A stretch of DNA of 64,000 nt from Leptolyngbya ohadii IS1 (GTDB lineage: Bacteria; Cyanobacteriota; Cyanobacteriia; Elainellales; Elainellaceae), in contig NZ_NKFP01000004.1 in assembly GCF_002215035.1 (NCBI RefSeq), positions 1,117,726 to 1,181,725 on the forward strand, in the 5' to 3' direction. Under the pieces are notes generated by a model that worked only from the letters and a program-made list of their open reading frames with translations, was not told the DNA's origin and made no database searches. This document shows, piece after piece, positions 56,761 through 64,000 of the stretch (position 1 is the first letter of the stretch; every line of letters begins with the position of its first letter). The position numbers and the translations under genes were made by a program.

Positions 56761-57423
56761 AAAGTGATACAGCGGTAGTGCCCCACTCAAATCCAATTCC
56801 CAGTAGGAATACTGCGCCTGCCATTTGATCAGCAACGTCCGTAGCGATTCTTCCCCGTCCCGATCGCCGAGCAAATAAAACCGCTCAATGCCCTCCCGAC
56901 GCTCTGCCTCCTGGTACAAAACGCCTGCCTGGGTTAGATACTGCATCAGATGCGATCGCTCCGTTTGCTGCTGTTGCTGCCAGTCTGCCTGTTCTTGAAT
57001 GCGCTGTTTCTTTGCCAGGAAGTAATCCTTGCCCTTCAGATCAGGGGCGATCGCAATTTCGGGTTCCGCAACGGGAATCAGCTTCAGCAAATACTCGACT
57101 TTGCCGTCCAGGCGGGCAAGCTGTTCGAGATACTGGGTTTGTCGATCGGTCAGATGAGCCAGCAACGCTTCCTTGGAGACAAAATAGGTGCCAAATCGCA
57201 GCGGTAGCACCGTCGTCTGGGCAAACAGGTCGCAAATAATCCGATCGTGTTTTAGAACTGCCTGCATTAACTGCTCATCCGTCGCTTGCAGCGTTTCTAC
57301 CGTGAGGTCGGGTTCAACCACCGCAGAAAGGCGATCGGCGTTTACGGTCTTCAGCGCACCCCGAATTCCATTTGAGAGAACCAGGGGAACCGCAGGCGTA
57401 TGCAGAAAAGCGTAAGTGTACAT
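56755..57423 (-). CDS. GvpL/GvpF family protein, orphan
   Basis: The product of about 222 residues matches the gas-vesicle GvpL/F family: MYTYAFLHTPAVPLVLSNGI, VLKHDRIICDLFAQTTVLPL with RFGTYF, VEYLLKLIPVAE and the Gln-rich helix WQQQQQTERSHLMQ. In gas-vesicle clusters these proteins help assemble the shell. No gvpA, gvpC or gvpN is near, so it may be a relic or serve another role. ATG 57423 (MYTYAF) is preferred over TTG 57447. Confidence 0.82.
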   Translation of the reverse strand: MYTYAFLHTPAVPLVLSNGIRGALKTVNADRLSAVVEPDLTVETLQATDEQLMQAVLKHDRIICDLFAQTTVLPLRFGTYFVSKEALLAHLTDRQTQYLEQLARLDGKVEYLLKLIPVAEPEIAIAPDLKGKDYFLAKKQRIQEQADWQQQQQTERSHLMQYLTQAGVLYQEAERREGIERFYLLGDRDGEESLRTLLIKWQAQYSYWELDLSGALPLYHFV

Positions 57424-57578
57424 AAAACTCGGAGGAAGGATAAGCAAACCTGGACTGCACCATTCCCTTTCAGTCTAGTGTCCCCAGGCTGCGATCGAAA
57501 TATTCCTTCATGCCTGTCCGATCGCAGAATTGGCTAAAGCAAGTTAGCTCACGAATGACTTCGCCATCAAAAATAAAT

Positions 57579-57613
57579 TCCCCCCAGAATTTGGGGGGTT
57601 AAGGGGGCGGCTT
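57579..57613. repeat. Dispersed hairpin repeat (CCCCCTTAACCCCCCAATTC family), copy 2, inverted
   Basis: CCCCCCAGAATTTGGGGGG followed by TTAAGGGGGC is the reverse complement of the unit at 13374. Confidence 0.8.
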
Positions 57614-57714
57614 GGAGTAGTTATTTGCTTGTCCTGCCGCCCGATCAATCGATGTACTTTGGAAGCGAGCTTGAGAGAAGAACTTTAGAAAAGTTAGTCC
57701 AGATTCGCTATAAG

Positions 57715-58389
57715 TTACATCGGGGTCACTTTGTCGTTTGCCGAACCGTTTGCCGAACCATTAGCGTGATGGGCAGCATGGGCAATTTCAGCAAATTTGC
57801 CGTTTGTATGACCGTTGCCGTTGCGCGGCTGGATTACACCATAGCCACCGTGATTCCGCTCGTAGATCACGTTGATTTCGCCTGTTTCAATATTGCGGAA
57901 CATGAAGAAATCGTGGTCTACCAGTTCAAGCTGCTCTAGCGCCTGCTCAATCGTCATCGGAGGCATGGCGAAGTATTTCATTCGCAAGACCTGTCCGGGG
58001 AGTTCGGGGGCACGATCGGTATCGATCAGGGAGGCAGCAACGGGCTTCTCGTCAATCACATGGGTTGCTTTTACCGGGGCACGGCTCTGGTCGTAGCGCT
58101 TCTCCTTAAACTTACGCAACTGACGGGCAATCTTATTCGCAACGAGGTCAATGCTGGCGTAGAGATTCTCGCTGCTTTCTTCGGCACGCACGACTGCACC
58201 GTTGGCATAGATCGTGACTTCTGCGGTCTGATTTGGGTTTATCCGGGGGTTGCGGGCAACGGATAGATGAACGTCTACTTCCATCGTCAGGTGTTGATAG
58301 TGGCTAACTGCCTTCTCAATTTTCTGATGGACGTATTCGCGAATCGAGTCAGTAATTTCAATGTTTTTGCCCTGGATAACAAGCTTCAT
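57715..58389 (-). CDS. hpf: Long-form ribosome hibernation promoting factor (LrtA/HPF)
   Basis: The N-terminal 100 residues are the HPF/YfiA fold ([40 protein letters not shown]). The C-terminal HPF tail domain follows ([10 protein letters not shown] then [20 protein letters not shown]). It dimerises and stores 70S ribosomes as 100S particles in the dark or on starvation. In cyanobacteria the gene is known as lrtA (light-repressed transcript). ATG 58389 gives the canonical start; GTG/ATG further up is not needed. The last residues ([10 protein letters not shown]) come from a 12-bp repeat. Confidence 0.95.
   Translation of the reverse strand: MKLVIQGKNIEITDSIREYVHQKIEKAVSHYQHLTMEVDVHLSVARNPRINPNQTAEVTIYANGAVVRAEESSENLYASIDLVANKIARQLRKFKEKRYDQSRAPVKATHVIDEKPVAASLIDTDRAPELPGQVLRMKYFAMPPMTIEQALEQLELVDHDFFMFRNIETGEINVIYERNHGGYGVIQPRNGNGHTNGKFAEIAHAAHHANGSANGSANDKVTPM
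57736..57768. repeat. 12-bp tandem repeat at the 3' end of hpf
   Basis: GTTTGCCGAACC occurs twice in line, then a diverged part. It encodes NGSANGSAN in the tail of the protein. Confidence 0.75.
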
Positions 58390-58529
58390 ATGAGAGCTTC
58401 CTCCCCTGAGAACTGGGTTCACACTTTCACCCTAGCATCTTGTATTGAGGACGACAGACTCGTTTAAAATCATTTGCATCCGTTGATAATTCTTGACTGG
58501 AACAAGTGAAATTCTCAGTCTAATCTCCG

Positions 58530-59432
58530 TTGAATTACGCTTGCTTTCCTCTGCTTCCACCCATTAAATTTAGAGATCGGGAATTGAATAGCCGCAACGA
58601 AAATCCTTCTCCTAGAAGGTCTTGCTTATTCCATGAGCAGGGTTTAGTTCCCTACGAAACCGCATGGCAATGGCAGCGCCAGTGGGTTGCAGAACGGGTT
58701 GCAGAACAATCTGCAAAACAGCTTGGGGAACAGCCTGCAAAATCCTCTGAAAAACCATCTGCGGAACAATTCGAGGAACGGATTCGAGAACAGGCTGGAA
58801 AACTATCGGCACAGGTTCAAGCACCATCTGCAAGCAGCAGTTCTGAAGCCCGATCGCCCTCTCCCCTTCAAGACCTCTTTCTCCTGCTCGAACACCCCCC
58901 TGTTTATACCCTGGGGCAGGGTTCCAGCATTGACTTCCTCAAATTTGACCTGGCAGATGCACCTTATCCCATCGTCCGAATTGAGCGAGGCGGCGAAGTC
59001 ACCCATCACTGTCCCGGTCAACTGGTAGGCTACCCCATTTTGAATTTGCGCTACTATCAGCAGGATTTGCACTGGTACCTGCGGCAGCTTGAAGAGGTGT
59101 TGATTCGCGTACTGGCAAATTACCAGCTTGAGGGAGAGCGAATTCCCGGACTTACTGGCGTTTGGGTGGAGAAACGCAAGGTAGCGGCGATCGGGATTAA
59201 GGTCAGCCGATGGATCACTATGCATGGCTTTGCCCTGAACGTCTCGCCAGATTTATCAGGATTTCAACACATTGTTCCCTGTGGAATTAGCGATCGCCCG
59301 GTGGGTAGCCTGGCGCAGTTCGTTCCTGATATTCAGATCGATCGGGTGCGGCAACAGGTGGCAGATGCCTTTGCAGAAGTGTTTCACGTCGAGCTAATCC
59401 CGGCGGAACTACCACGATCGGCTGTAATCTAG
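58530..59432 (+). CDS. lipB: Octanoyltransferase LipB with a repeat-built insertion
   Basis: LipB moves octanoyl from acyl carrier protein to lipoyl domains. The ending halves are normal: [56 protein letters not shown] with Lys, and [14 protein letters not shown] with the catalytic Cys. Between the first helix ([20 protein letters not shown]) and the core lie about 55 extra residues made from [12 protein letters not shown]-type four-residue units. The start is uncertain: TTG 58530 or TTG 58584 (LNSRNE). No ATG is available before the conserved part. It diverges from hpf. Confidence 0.9.
   Translation: MNYACFPLLPPIKFRDRELNSRNENPSPRRSCLFHEQGLVPYETAWQWQRQWVAERVAEQSAKQLGEQPAKSSEKPSAEQFEERIREQAGKLSAQVQAPSASSSSEARSPSPLQDLFLLLEHPPVYTLGQGSSIDFLKFDLADAPYPIVRIERGGEVTHHCPGQLVGYPILNLRYYQQDLHWYLRQLEEVLIRVLANYQLEGERIPGLTGVWVEKRKVAAIGIKVSRWITMHGFALNVSPDLSGFQHIVPCGISDRPVGSLAQFVPDIQIDRVRQQVADAFAEVFHVELIPAELPRSAVI
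58685..58828. repeat. 12-bp degenerate tandem array inside lipB
   Basis: About twelve 12-bp units (GTTGCAGAACGG, GTTGCAGAACAA, TCTGCAAAACAG, CTTGGGGAACAG and others) keep the frame and are rich in GAACAG. Confidence 0.8.
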
Positions 59433-59600
59433 ACTTGAGCCTGAATCATCACAGCAATAGCAGGACACATCACAAAACAATAGCAACCGCAGGATTACGG
59501 GTTTAAACGATGGGGTTTATGGAATTTAGCGCTTAACATTGCTCCATAATCAGTTTAAGATGCTTGCAAGTGCAAGGCTGTTTCCGGTGTTCTCTCCGTC

Positions 59601-59960
59601 ATGGTGCATTCCCCTCTGATCCGTTCTTGCCTTTCGAGCCAGCTATCGATATCTGAAACAGCACAGGAGCTAGCTCAGGGCATGAAGACACCTGCTAATT
59701 CTTCGGTAGGGGATGCCAAAGCCATTGATTTTGCTCGCCAAGAAGCAATTTATACCGAGCAGCAAATGTTGTCCCAGGAAAATACCTTCCATGCCCAAAA
59801 TCTGCCGCTGCGCGGACGGGACTTGCAGGTGTTGAAAGAATTATTCAACCAGGATGACATTGAGGCGATCGCGTCTGACATTCTGGAGAATCTGGGCTGG
59901 CGCTGTCCGGAACCCTGCTGGGAAGACGACCCATTTGATTTTTTGCGCGAATACTTGTAG
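59601..59960 (+). CDS. Small protein of unknown function
   Basis: 119 residues with no signal peptide and no membrane helix. The second half (LPLRGRDLQVLKELFNQDDI) is helical, and the C-terminus WRCPEPCWEDDPFDFLREYL is acidic with two Cys. I do not recognise it. Confidence 0.55.
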   Translation: MVHSPLIRSCLSSQLSISETAQELAQGMKTPANSSVGDAKAIDFARQEAIYTEQQMLSQENTFHAQNLPLRGRDLQVLKELFNQDDIEAIASDILENLGWRCPEPCWEDDPFDFLREYL

Positions 59961-60011
59961 CCCTACCCGTTAACCGTATTCTGCCGATGCACGACGGTTT
60001 GCAAACAAGCC

Positions 60012-60041
60012 GCAAATAAAATAACCCCTGCTTAACAGGGG
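60012..60041 (-). terminator. Terminator for the DUF6679 gene (minus strand)
   Basis: On the minus strand CCCCTG-TTAAG-CAGGGG is followed by TTATTTTATTT, 75 bases past the stop. Confidence 0.7.
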
Positions 60042-60115
60042 CATGGTTCGATCGCGTGTACCAGATCAGCGATCGAGGAAATAACGCGAAAATTACAGGT
60101 TGACAGACAGCGAAA

Positions 60116-60421
60116 TTATTCGTTATCCGGCTGATGGTTGCGAATGCGCTCGGCTTCCGGGCAGTCTTCTGAGACGAGCGGTTCTACGTCTCCACGGGGC
60201 ACGGTTGCCAGTTTTTGCATCACGGAACCAATACTTTCCAGTCGAAGCATCTCCTCCCAGGAGCAAACTTCGTCTTCTTCTTCGGTTTCATAGCGGACCG
60301 TCACTAAATCACCCTCGATGTCGAGAATGCGTGCGCGCTCGATCCAGCGTTGTTGATCCCGCAAAAAGATCCAAACTTCGCGTCCATCACAACAGAGCTG
60401 ATAGATCTTGCGGTGTAACAT
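60116..60421 (-). CDS. DUF6679 family protein
   Basis: The 101-residue protein (MLHRKIYQLCCDGREVWIFL, RDQQRWIERARILDIEGDLV, TEEEDEVCSWEEMLRLESIG) is a conserved cyanobacterial family I know as DUF6679. The middle resembles a small SH3/Tudor-like barrel. ATG 60421 gives the conserved N-terminus. An extension to 60490 is not supported. Confidence 0.85.
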   Translation of the reverse strand: MLHRKIYQLCCDGREVWIFLRDQQRWIERARILDIEGDLVTVRYETEEEDEVCSWEEMLRLESIGSVMQKLATVPRGDVEPLVSEDCPEAERIRNHQPDNE

Positions 60422-61229
60422 GTATCGCTTCTCCTGAGCAATCAAAATCTGCAAATTCCAAAACTGAGCGGCTATGCCAAGCCGGGGCAATGAGCAGGCA
60501 GTCCCTAAAATAGGTTGCGCGGCTCGATTAACGGCTCATTATCAGAACAAAACGGCTGTAGCAGAAACAGTCTGGAGCGATCACCCCTTGGGGGAACTAC
60601 GAAGCAATCGACGTTGCAGAAAGCCTTAGGATTCATCATGGGGGGAACGGTTTAATAAAAGTCACATTCCGGGAAAGGCAAGCCTATGCAAATTAAAGCC
60701 TGAGCTTGACGGATTGTGAAGAGGAATGCAGAATACCGAGTCGAATCTTTAACAAAAGAATGAACTGGGCATCGTCTGAGAGCAGTTTAGGCATCCTTCA
60801 AGCTTTCAATCAGACCACTCGAATCTTTTTCTATAAAGACGGGCTAGGAATTCGATCGATCTGAGGTTTAGCCAGCTTCTAGCCTGTTAATTGAGCTATC
60901 TTAACTCTAGCCCGTCAAGAAACAACCATTCTGTATGAATTGCAAGTTGCCTGAATTGTCTATCAACGTTTCTCTTGCCAGGTTTTTGTGGGTACGCAAT
61001 GGGTTGCTACGGGTATGCTGTAGATTCTTAAACTTATAATTCCTATTCTAACGAGGTTCCTAGAGTTTGGGGATCAGTTTCCTGATCTGGCTTCACCTGC
61101 CTCATCCGATTCTCGAACCGCTGTTGCGGGGTTGCCCTTCGCCGACTTGCCTTTTACTGGCTCTCCGTAACGGAATCCGTGGACTGAAGTAGAATAGCGT
61201 CCTGCTGAAGGTTTTACCTTGGAGGTTTT
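60422..61229. other. Gene-free region of about 800 bases
   Basis: Neither strand holds a good frame. Bases 60540-60660 contain CCCCTTGGGGGAACTACG-like short inverted words, and the stretch 60900-61060 is AT-rich. It may contain the promoter of the creatininase-like gene or a noncoding RNA, but no known RNA family could be recognised. Confidence 0.35.
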
Positions 61230-61976
61230 ATGCGGCTCCATCTGAGTACCTGGCAAGAGGTCGAAGCTTACCTGCAACGATCGCAGGGGTTAGTTATTCC
61301 GATCGGCTCCACTGAACAGCATGGTCCCACCGGGTTGATCGGCACAGATGCCATTTGCGCTGAAGCCATTTCCCAAGGCGTTGGGGAAGCTGCCCAGGCA
61401 CTCGTCGCACCGACCATTAATGTGGGAATGGCACTGCACCACACTGCTTTTCCTGGGACGGTAAGCCTGCGCCCCAGTACGCTGATGCTCGTCATCCGAG
61501 ATTATGTTACCTCGCTGGTGCGGGCGGGGTTCACCAAGTTTTTCTTTATTAACGGGCACGGCGGCAACGTTGCCACGCTTAAAGCCGCTTTCTCAGAGTG
61601 CTATCAGGTGCTTGCCGATCTGAACCTGCTCAACGCCGATCGGGTTCAGTGCCACGTTGCCAACTGGTATATGTGCAGCTCGGTCTACAAGCTTGCCCAG
61701 GAGCTATACGGCAACCAGGAAGGCTCCCATGCTACGCCCAGCGAAGTTGCCCTGACCCAGTACGTTTATCCCGATGCCATTAAACAGGCTCCCCTCAGTC
61801 CGGAAGTGCCCTCTGGAGAGCCGATTTATGGGGCGATCGATTTTCGGCGGCGCTACCCGGACGGCAGAATGGGTTCTAATCCAGCCCTGGCAACCCCAGA
61901 GCATGGCAAACAGTTCTATGATTTGGCGGTAAAGGAGCTGACCAGCCGCTATCTAGAATTTCTGAGCCGGGAATAG
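61230..61976 (+). CDS. Creatininase family amidohydrolase
   Basis: The 248-residue protein has the metal motifs LVIPIGSTEQHGPTGLIGTD and FFINGHGGNVATLKAAF, and the Glu-containing EGSHATPSEVALT. The family covers creatininase, MftE-type peptidases and riboflavin/F420-related hydrolases. The substrate is not known. TTTACCTTGGAGG precedes the ATG as a good ribosome site. Confidence 0.9.
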   Translation: MRLHLSTWQEVEAYLQRSQGLVIPIGSTEQHGPTGLIGTDAICAEAISQGVGEAAQALVAPTINVGMALHHTAFPGTVSLRPSTLMLVIRDYVTSLVRAGFTKFFFINGHGGNVATLKAAFSECYQVLADLNLLNADRVQCHVANWYMCSSVYKLAQELYGNQEGSHATPSEVALTQYVYPDAIKQAPLSPEVPSGEPIYGAIDFRRRYPDGRMGSNPALATPEHGKQFYDLAVKELTSRYLEFLSRE

Positions 61977-62006
61977 TTCTAGGGCAAAAGTAATTCGGGA
62001 CGAGTC

Positions 62007-62279
62007 CTACGCTCTGGCTCCTGCAACGGTCATCACATCGAAGCGATAGTTCTCAATCACGGGATTGGCTAGGAGCTGGTCACAGATGCGATCGAGCTGG
62101 GTTTTAGCATCCTCTTCGCTGGTTGCGGTCAGGGTTACTTCGACGTATTTGCCGATTCGCACCTGCTCCACATTGTCGTAGCCCATATGTTTCAGCCCGG
62201 ACTGAACCGCTGTCCCGGCAGGGTCAAGCACAGAAGGGCGCAGGGTGACATAGATTTTGGCGTGATAGGTTTGAGTCAC
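62007..62279 (-). CDS. purS: Phosphoribosylformylglycinamidine synthase subunit PurS
   Basis: The 90-residue protein (YHAKIYVTLRPSVLDPAGTA, VQSGLKHMGYDNVEQVRIGK, DRICDQLLANPVIENYRFDV) is PurS, the small bridging subunit of the PurLQS enzyme of purine synthesis. purQ usually follows it, but the neighbour downstream is the convergent creatininase-like gene, so purQ must be elsewhere. Confidence 0.95.
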   Translation of the reverse strand: MTQTYHAKIYVTLRPSVLDPAGTAVQSGLKHMGYDNVEQVRIGKYVEVTLTATSEEDAKTQLDRICDQLLANPVIENYRFDVMTVAGARA

Positions 62280-62452
62280 GATCGATCGCAGAAGATGAGG
62301 AACAGATTTTATTTTAGGCGGTTATTGTCGGCAGTGATTAGGCAGTGATGATGGACGGTTTCAATCCCAGTCTCAATTTCCCATAAACTCCCGCAAACAT
62401 TCCTAACCGCATTCCGTCCAGATAAGCTAGAGAAAAGGTTTGTCTTGAAACC

Positions 62453-62854
62453 ATGAAATCCCACCGGACGCGCAACCAGGATCGAATTCTAGAGCTGCTG
62501 AAATCACTGAACCGGGCAGTTTCCGCCCAGGATCTCTATGTTGAGCTGCGGAGCCGCAACCACAGCATGGGGCTGGCAACCGTATATCGATCGCTGGAGG
62601 CACTGAAGCTAGAAGGCGCTGTGCAGGTGCGAACTCTAGCAAACGGGGAAGCGGTCTACAGCATGGCACAGGAGGATCGCCACCACCTCACCTGTCTCCA
62701 GTGCGGAACTTCGATCGCGATCGATGAATGCCCCGTCCATGAACTGGAAACCGAACTGCACCAGTTCTATCGGTTCAAGATTTTCTATCACACACTGGAG
62801 TTTTTTGGACTCTGCGATCGGTGTCAGCTTCCCCAAGCCGCCGGACAAGAGTAG
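62453..62854 (+). CDS. Fur-family regulator, Zur-type
   Basis: The 133-residue protein has the Fur winged helix (ILELLKSLNRAVSAQDLYVE; GLATVYRSLEALKLEGAVQV) and the zinc sites HHLTCLQCG and FGLCDRCQ. It resembles the FurB/Zur proteins of Anabaena, which regulate zinc uptake and oxidative stress genes. A clear Zur box is not recognised in its own upstream region. It is divergent from purS. Confidence 0.88.
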   Translation: MKSHRTRNQDRILELLKSLNRAVSAQDLYVELRSRNHSMGLATVYRSLEALKLEGAVQVRTLANGEAVYSMAQEDRHHLTCLQCGTSIAIDECPVHELETELHQFYRFKIFYHTLEFFGLCDRCQLPQAAGQE

Positions 62855-62909
62855 CTCTTGAGAATACTCTTCTACCCACCCCCTCTCCCCTGCCCACTCA
62901 TCTACCCCT

Positions 62910-63419
62910 CTACGCCCTTCCGCCAAACCGCTCCCGCAACCGAACCCGGCTGGCAATATAGATCGGGATCTGATAATGCTCCGCTAGCAGCCAGCTCACC
63001 ATCAATAGGTGAATGCCAAAGGTACAGCCCAACCATGCTCCCGGCAACCATTCCCAGCGACTTCCGGGCAGGGGCGGAAAGATATAGGTTGAGAGCCAGA
63101 CAATGCCCGTTGGTAGCGTCACGATGACCACGCCGATCAGCCAGATCACCAGCGTCAGACTCGGATCATCCCGATAGGCAACCTGCCAGTTGCGTCCTGT
63201 CCATTTCCAGGTCATGGGCTGGGAGCTGTCCACTACCTGAACCGTTCGCATGGCTAAATTCGCCGTGAAAATGTGCCGACAAAAGCTGCAAGCAAAGGCT
63301 TCCATCAGCGGCAGTCCGGTAATTTGCCCATGCCGACAGATGGGGCAGAGGTAGCTCTCCTGATAGCTCAGACTATGAGGTTCATGCAGGGCAGGGGTTT
63401 TGCGATCGGGCTGGGTCAT
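62910..63419 (-). CDS. Zinc-ribbon membrane protein of unknown function
   Basis: The 169-residue protein has two CxxC pairs (YLCPICRHG, FACSFCRHIF) near residues 25-50 and two membrane helices (LTLVIWLIGVVIVTLPTGIV, LGCTFGIHLLMVSWLLAEHY). Ends and C/T-rich borders lie near both sides. It looks like a conserved cyanobacterial protein without a known role. Confidence 0.7.
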   Translation of the reverse strand: MTQPDRKTPALHEPHSLSYQESYLCPICRHGQITGLPLMEAFACSFCRHIFTANLAMRTVQVVDSSQPMTWKWTGRNWQVAYRDDPSLTLVIWLIGVVIVTLPTGIVWLSTYIFPPLPGSRWEWLPGAWLGCTFGIHLLMVSWLLAEHYQIPIYIASRVRLRERFGGRA

Positions 63420-63641
63420 GGGGGAGTGGTGAGGTGGGGAGTAGGAGCAGGGGAGCAGGGAGCGGGGGACATGGCATAGTTTAGAGCGGGTGGGTAGGGG
63501 AACTGTTCTCGCTCTTGGTAGATTCAGGGAATCTGAGTTCGATCGCCAGACTGGTTTGAACTCCCCTCTCCAGGGTACTGAATTTGCAGAACGCTGTTAG
63601 CCCCCACTCACAGTTCCGACAAGTAGCCCCGATCGGTAAAC

Positions 63642-64000
63642 CTAAAGTACGCCAACCAGCGCACCGGAACCGACCGATCGTGTGACTTCCCTGCCGTTTT
63701 GCTCCAGAACGACAACAGGTTCTAAGCCCATCTCTACCCGCTTGACGCGTACCCGTCCGTTTGCCAGGGTATCGCCGACCTGAACCGATCGACTGGTGCC
63801 TTCCTCAGGAACCTTGACGATAATATTGGTCTTGCCGCCAACCTCCATGACGCCGCTGATTTCGATCGCTTCTGCTAACTGGGTCGGGGAAACGGGACGA
63901 GGGGCAGGTAGGGCAGATGGGGCAGATCCATTGGGGGGAGCAGACTGCACAACGGGTACGGGCGCAGAGATAGTCACCGGAGGCAGCGGAATGACCGTTG
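63642..64000 (-). CDS. Cut-off C-terminal part of a larger protein, unknown function
   Basis: The frame is open to the window edge, so a longer protein continues past base 64000. The visible part starts Pro/Ala-rich and ends with a small beta domain (IEISGVMEVGGKTNIIVKVP; RSVQVGDTLANGRVRVKRVE; PVVVLEQNGREVTRSVGSGA) that resembles the pilus PilP or HflC-type secretin-associated beta domains, a weak likeness. Confidence 0.6.
   Translation of the reverse strand, partial: TVIPLPPVTISAPVPVVQSAPPNGSAPSALPAPRPVSPTQLAEAIEISGVMEVGGKTNIIVKVPEEGTSRSVQVGDTLANGRVRVKRVEMGLEPVVVLEQNGREVTRSVGSGALVGVL

Noticed and set aside
60042-60100. GGTTCGATCGC word resembling a tRNA T-arm
   Set aside because: No matching stem or acceptor arm can be drawn. 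The word is a common HIP1-type sequence.

Overview
The window is chromosomal DNA of a cyanobacterium, most likely a filamentous, motile one. It carries psaL (photosystem I), zds (carotenoids), ycf34, a Zur-type regulator, an accC gene and a hormogonium-polysaccharide (hps) gene group. The octamer GCGATCGC and its core CGATCG are very frequent, as in HIP1-rich cyanobacterial genomes. Coding density is moderate and genes are mostly single or in small groups. I see no tRNA, rRNA, CRISPR array, prophage or insertion sequence. A Leptolyngbya/Oscillatoriales-like organism is my inference; it is not proved by the sequence.

Layout. 1-5.3 kb: a cut-off RlmD gene, a GT9 glycosyltransferase, a visibly rearranged thiO-thiG locus, two proline-rich membrane proteins flanking a nested inverted-repeat cluster, and a small ferredoxin whose 3' end has been copied into that cluster. 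5.4-16.3 kb: citramalate synthase, two small orphan genes, clpC, a VapBC-like toxin-antitoxin pair, an HD-domain metalloprotein, two genes of a NatA/NatC-type amino-acid ABC transporter and a thioredoxin-like protein. 16.8-19.7 kb: a beta-propeller/RTX calcium-binding protein and psaL. 19.9-26.4 kb: a signalling block with a NarL-type regulator, an Rcp1-like regulator, two receiver-kinase hybrids and a Ser/Thr kinase with seven WD40 repeats. 26.4-29.0 kb: ycf34, the CCA-adding enzyme and rpmB. 29.6-37.7 kb: hpsA and three pseudopilins, probably the secretion part of the hormogonium polysaccharide (gliding) system. 38.0-42.7 kb: accC, zds and an OFA-type transporter. 42.7-52.0 kb: a GT39-like membrane glycosyltransferase, a ferrochelatase-family protein with a very His-rich tail, an HpxZ-like protein, a secreted glycine-zipper protein, and three envelope/hydrolase genes (SGNH hydrolase, GH24 lysozyme with three N-terminal repeats, GHL10). 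52.1-57.5 kb: ChaB and a hydrophilic partner, a ClC channel-CBS-Usp fusion lacking the usual gating glutamate, and an orphan GvpL/F protein. 57.7-64 kb: hibernation factor lrtA/hpf, lipB with a repeat-built insertion, small conserved proteins, a creatininase-family amidohydrolase, purS, a Zur-type Fur protein and two partly characterised proteins, the last cut by the window edge.

The most unusual features are structural. The thiO-thiG locus carries a perfect 188-bp direct duplication that removes the end of thiO and the start of thiG. A roughly 590-bp block of nested perfect inverted repeats includes a copy of the ferredoxin 3' end. Degenerate tandem repeats recur: 12 bp (four codons) inside reading frames (rlmD, lipB, hpf) and 14-15 bp at or just after stop codons (zds, the ClC gene, the CCA enzyme, downstream of rpmB). 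Two dispersed intergenic repeat families also occur. I found no convincing wholly new multi-gene system. The best candidates for new biology are the repeat-driven growth of coding sequence, the His-tailed ferrochelatase homologue and the lysozyme with a triplicated N-terminal module.
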